Part shown: piece by piece, positions 61,281-64,000 of the stretch
How positions within the stretch are numbered: position 1 is the stretch's first letter
How the letters are laid out: each line of letters opens with the position of its first letter
Assembly: GCA_947503965.1 (NCBI GenBank)
Contig: CANNFU010000010.1
Coordinates: forward strand, 62,001 to 126,000
Direction: 5' to 3'
DNA from: an uncultured Paracoccaceae bacterium
Lineage (GTDB): Bacteria > Pseudomonadota > Alphaproteobacteria > Rhodobacterales > Rhodobacteraceae
Length of the DNA: 64,000 bases
Notes under the pieces: generated by a model
The model's input: only the letters and a program-made list of their open reading frames with translations
Databases searched by the model: none
Told to the model about the DNA's origin: nothing
Position numbers and translations under genes: made by a program

Positions 61281-63416
61281 TCAGGCACGAACCATCGGCA
61301 GCCGCCGTGGCGCCGCGCCCGTGAGCACTCGCCAGGCATTGCCGATTGCTGGGGCGATCGGAGGTGTACCCGGCTCGCCGATCCCGGTCGGGTCGGCATC
61401 GCTTTGAATGATCGAAACCTCGATGTTCGGCATCTCGCTGTTGCGCAGGATGCGGTACAGATCGAAGTTGCTCTGATCGACGATGCCACCTGCGAGGAGC
61501 GTCAGCTCCTCATACAAGGCCGCGGACAGACCATAGCCCACCGCACCCATCACCTGTGCCTCAATGATGTTGGGATTGATCGGAATGCCGCAATCTACCG
61601 CCACCCAGACCCGGTGCACGCGCGGTTCTCCGCCCTCGTTCGACACGTCTGCGATCATGGCGACGTAGGTGTTGAAGCTCTCGTGAAGCGCGACCCCCCG
61701 CGCCACTCCTCCTCCTGCCTCCGTCCCTTGCCACGCCGCTATCTCTGCCACGCGTTCAAGCACACCGCGATCGCGCGCCGCATCGTTTCGCAAGAGCCTC
61801 AGACGGCCCTCGACCGGGTCCTGCCCACCCGCCGCCAGGAGTTCATCGAGGAAGGTTTCGGTTGCATAGGCAGCATGCGTATGCCCGACCGAGCGCCACC
61901 AGAGAGGCGGCACGGCGCTTTCCATGATCCGGTTCGCAACGCGTATGTTCGGAAACGCGTAGGGCATAGCGACCGCACCCTCGACCGAACTTGGATCGAC
62001 GCCGTCGCGCACATAGCGCTCCAAAAACGATCCGCTATAGATTGACTGGCTCGCGACGTTGTCGCGCCAAGCGACAATGTCGCCAGCGGCGTTTAGTCCA
62101 CCTTCCAAAAAATGCGCGGTCATTGGACGATAGTAGCCGCCGCGGATATCATCTTCGCGCGACCAGAGCAGTTTGTAGATGCCGGGGCCGGCTGCGCGGG
62201 CGACACGGGCCAGTTCCGACGCAAAATGGGAATCCGGCTGAGCTCGTCGTCCGAACGATCCTCCAGCGAGCATTGTGTTGATTCGGACTTCTTCCGGCGG
62301 AAAACCGAGGACCAGGCCTGCCGCGATCTGATCTCCTGTCTGTAGCTGGGAGCCCATCCAGAACTCCGCCCGGTCTTCGCCGAGCTCGACAACGCCATCA
62401 AGAGGTTCGAGCGGTGCCTGCACCAAGAACGGAAAGCGATAGTCCGCCTGAAGGACGGTTGCCGCCGTCGCGAGGGCGTCGTCGACGTCGCCGACGTCTT
62501 CCGCAATCGCGCTGGCGCTACGAGCCGCTTCCGCCCACACTGCATAGATCTCGTCGGACGAGCGTGTCTCTGCTCCTTCGTCGTCCCATTGGATCACGAG
62601 CGCATCGCGGCCCCGGAATGCCGACCACGTGTCCTGCGCGTAAACGGCGATACCGTTTGGTATCTGTTCAACACGGACGACGCCTGGCAATGCCAACGCA
62701 GGGTTCGGATCGAAGGAAACGACGCGACCGCCAAAGAGTGGTGGGTGCGCGACGGCAACATTCAACATGCCTTCGCGAAATACGTCGATAGAGAAGATTG
62801 CGGTCCCGTCGGTCTTTTCTGGCACCTCGATTCTCGGCAGGTCGCGACCAATGAGCCGGAAATCCGATGCCGATTTCAAGACCGGGTTCGAAGGTGGCAC
62901 GATCCGCGACGCCGCATCCGCGAGAGCGCCGAAGGATGTCTGAACACCTGAATCCGGATGGGACACGATCCCTTCGTTGATCACGATCTCGTTCGGCGGA
63001 ACGTCCCACATGTCGGCCGCCGCTTGTGCGAGCATTGCCCGGGCGGCGGCACCGGCTTGTCGCATCGGTAGCCAGGACGACGGCGTCGCCGAAGAGCCGC
63101 CCGTCCCCTGAACACCGAACATCGAATTGACGTAGAGTTCGCGGTCAGCGGGCGCGTGCTCGGCGCGCATCTGGGACCAGCTTGCGTCCAATTCTTCGGC
63201 TACCATCGTTGTCAGACCAGTCCAGGTGCCCTGACCGAATTCGATATGCTTGACCAGAACGGTCACACTGTTGTCGGGCGCGATGCGGATGTAGGCGTTC
63301 GGCGAAGCGCCGGTTGCCCCTTGTTGCGCTTGAAGCTTCAACGGCAATACGGCGGCGAGAGTGAATCCGCCCGTTGCGGCCAGGAAAGCTCTGCGTGTCG
63401 GTTCGTATCCGGCCAT
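61281..63416 (-). CDS. Xanthine-dehydrogenase-family molybdopterin subunit (periplasmic)
   Basis: 711 residues. A Tat signal (TRRAFLAATGGFTLA) begins the protein. The molybdopterin domains follow the isoquinoline 1-oxidoreductase/aldehyde-dehydrogenase beta pattern: EFGQGTWTGLTTMVAEELDA, GTGGSSATPSS, GGSFGRRAQPDSHF and AVDCGIPINPNIIEAQ, and IGEPGTPPIAPAIGNA near the end. It oxidises an aldehyde or N-heterocycle with water and passes electrons to its 2Fe-2S partner. It ends 126 bp before the cytochrome start. Confidence 0.92.
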   Translation of the reverse strand: MAGYEPTRRAFLAATGGFTLAAVLPLKLQAQQGATGASPNAYIRIAPDNSVTVLVKHIEFGQGTWTGLTTMVAEELDASWSQMRAEHAPADRELYVNSMFGVQGTGGSSATPSSWLPMRQAGAAARAMLAQAAADMWDVPPNEIVINEGIVSHPDSGVQTSFGALADAASRIVPPSNPVLKSASDFRLIGRDLPRIEVPEKTDGTAIFSIDVFREGMLNVAVAHPPLFGGRVVSFDPNPALALPGVVRVEQIPNGIAVYAQDTWSAFRGRDALVIQWDDEGAETRSSDEIYAVWAEAARSASAIAEDVGDVDDALATAATVLQADYRFPFLVQAPLEPLDGVVELGEDRAEFWMGSQLQTGDQIAAGLVLGFPPEEVRINTMLAGGSFGRRAQPDSHFASELARVARAAGPGIYKLLWSREDDIRGGYYRPMTAHFLEGGLNAAGDIVAWRDNVASQSIYSGSFLERYVRDGVDPSSVEGAVAMPYAFPNIRVANRIMESAVPPLWWRSVGHTHAAYATETFLDELLAAGGQDPVEGRLRLLRNDAARDRGVLERVAEIAAWQGTEAGGGVARGVALHESFNTYVAMIADVSNEGGEPRVHRVWVAVDCGIPINPNIIEAQVMGAVGYGLSAALYEELTLLAGGIVDQSNFDLYRILRNSEMPNIEVSIIQSDADPTGIGEPGTPPIAPAIGNAWRVLTGAAPRRLPMVRA

Positions 63417-63419
63417 CTT

Positions 63420-63881
63420 TCAACCCTCCAAGGACTCGGCGGCAGACCTTACAGCCTGCCGGATTCGCGGATACGTCGCGCACCGGCACAGGTTTCCGTC
63501 CATTGCCGCCAGAATGTCGTCGTCGGACGGGGCTGGCGTTTCCCGCAGAAGCGCTGTAGCGGTCATGATCTGACCGGACTGGCAATAGCCGCATTGTGGC
63601 ACTTCGATCTCACGCCAGGCGGCTTGCACAGCGGCTGCTTCCGGACCGTCGATCCCCTCGATGGTCGTGACCGAGGCATCCGAAACGGCAGCAAGCGGCG
63701 TCACGCAAGACCGCTGAGCGAACCCGTCGATGAGCACGGTGCAGGCACCGCATTGCGCGATGCCGCAGCCGTATTTCGTGCCGGTCAACCGCAATGTGTC
63801 ACGCAAGATCCACAAGAGCGGCGTGTCGGGATCGGAATCGACCTCGACTGCGCTTCCGTTCAGTTCGAAGACTGTGGTCAT
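63420..63881 (-). CDS. 2Fe-2S subunit of the molybdenum hydroxylase
   Basis: 153 residues. Two iron-sulfur sites are visible: the plant-ferredoxin-like [17 protein letters not shown] and the C-terminal [10 protein letters not shown] with [10 protein letters not shown]. This is the alpha (small) subunit of isoquinoline 1-oxidoreductase-type enzymes. It lacks its own signal and would be co-exported with the Tat-tagged large subunit. The large subunit starts 3 bp after its stop. Confidence 0.93.
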   Translation of the reverse strand: MTTVFELNGSAVEVDSDPDTPLLWILRDTLRLTGTKYGCGIAQCGACTVLIDGFAQRSCVTPLAAVSDASVTTIEGIDGPEAAAVQAAWREIEVPQCGYCQSGQIMTATALLRETPAPSDDDILAAMDGNLCRCATYPRIRQAVRSAAESLEG

Positions 63882-63928
63882 CAGGAAACTCCCTTAACTG
63901 ATTGTGTTTGTTTGGCTGACGAGGAGAA

Positions 63929-64000
63929 TCATTGAATCTCCACCGCAATCCGCTCCGCCAACATCATCGTTGAGAGGTTGGTGGCCTTCCGTACCGTGCC
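63929..64000 (-). CDS. C-terminal end of a gene entering from the right edge
   Basis: 23 codons on the - strand (TVRKATNLSTMMLAERIAVE and two more) before a TGA at 63929-63931. Most of the gene is outside the window. No family can be given. The 47-bp gap suggests it precedes the iron-sulfur subunit gene in the same transcript. Confidence 0.35.
   Translation of the reverse strand, partial: GTVRKATNLSTMMLAERIAVEIQ

Noticed and set aside
1..64000. CRISPR arrays, tRNA or rRNA genes
   Set aside because: No repeat-spacer pattern, cloverleaf-like sequence or rRNA segment was seen by reading; weak tRNA-like parts cannot be excluded without a covariance-model search.

Overview
The window reads as an accessory replicon segment or genomic island of an alphaproteobacterium. 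It is most likely from the Rhodobacterales (roseobacter group): two TRAP transporters, a BKACE-type enzyme, ISKra4, IS110, IS3 and IS6 elements, broken pieces that resemble plasmid ParB-like proteins, and many exported enzymes with NTF2 folds all fit. This assignment is inferred from gene content and style. No rRNA, tRNA or CRISPR array was seen.

Layout. (1) 1-6044: a tightly overlapping + strand operon (NHLP-leader-like partial protein, beta-propeller lipoprotein, NmrA-like and F420/NADP-reductase-like Rossmann proteins, NTF2-like protein, MFS exporter, exported metallo-beta-lactamase-fold hydrolase). (2) 6753-22777: a catabolic island. A 2-oxoacid dehydrogenase operon with an unusual split E2 (catalytic and lipoyl domains on separate genes) lies on the - strand. 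It is divergent from a TRAP transporter and a MarR gene. A PAS-LuxR regulator is divergent from a BKACE enzyme, a second TRAP transporter, a fused E1-alpha/beta dehydrogenase, a Rid protein and an HpcH-type aldolase. An AraC regulator and a cupin close the island. Together they look like uptake of one or more organic acids followed by thiolytic or lyase cleavage; the substrate is unknown. (3) 22805-28800: IS debris around a phenol/3-hydroxybenzoate-type flavin monooxygenase, including an IS3 piece nested in another IS3 piece next to an IS110 scar. (4) 28847-33421: a LysR regulator and small genes (two methyltransferases, two DUF membrane proteins, VOC, GNAT). (5) 33534-46833: an intact IS110, then - strand operons of SDRs and exported enzymes with three AraC regulators, and the first copy of a two-gene secreted cassette. 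(6) 47220-55671: gene scars, then two operons that appear to share one LysR regulator through an identical operator. (7) 55940-60578: an IS6, the second copy of the secreted cassette, and a third copy of its small gene split by an ISKra4 element. (8) 60780-64000: a periplasmic molybdenum hydroxylase with its iron-sulfur subunit and a cytochrome c.

The most interesting items are as follows. First, a duplicated cassette encodes a 93-residue secreted protein and an exported histidine-phosphatase/NTF2 fusion, with a third small-gene copy broken by an IS. Second, a perfect 8-5-8 inverted repeat occurs at the same distance upstream of two SDR operons, once beside the LysR gene. Third, an in-frame SDR-NADAR chimera has lost the SDR catalytic Tyr/Lys. 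Fourth, a repeated AraC-type site suggests that a 36-residue membrane peptide is a real gene. Fifth, the E2 component is split into two proteins.
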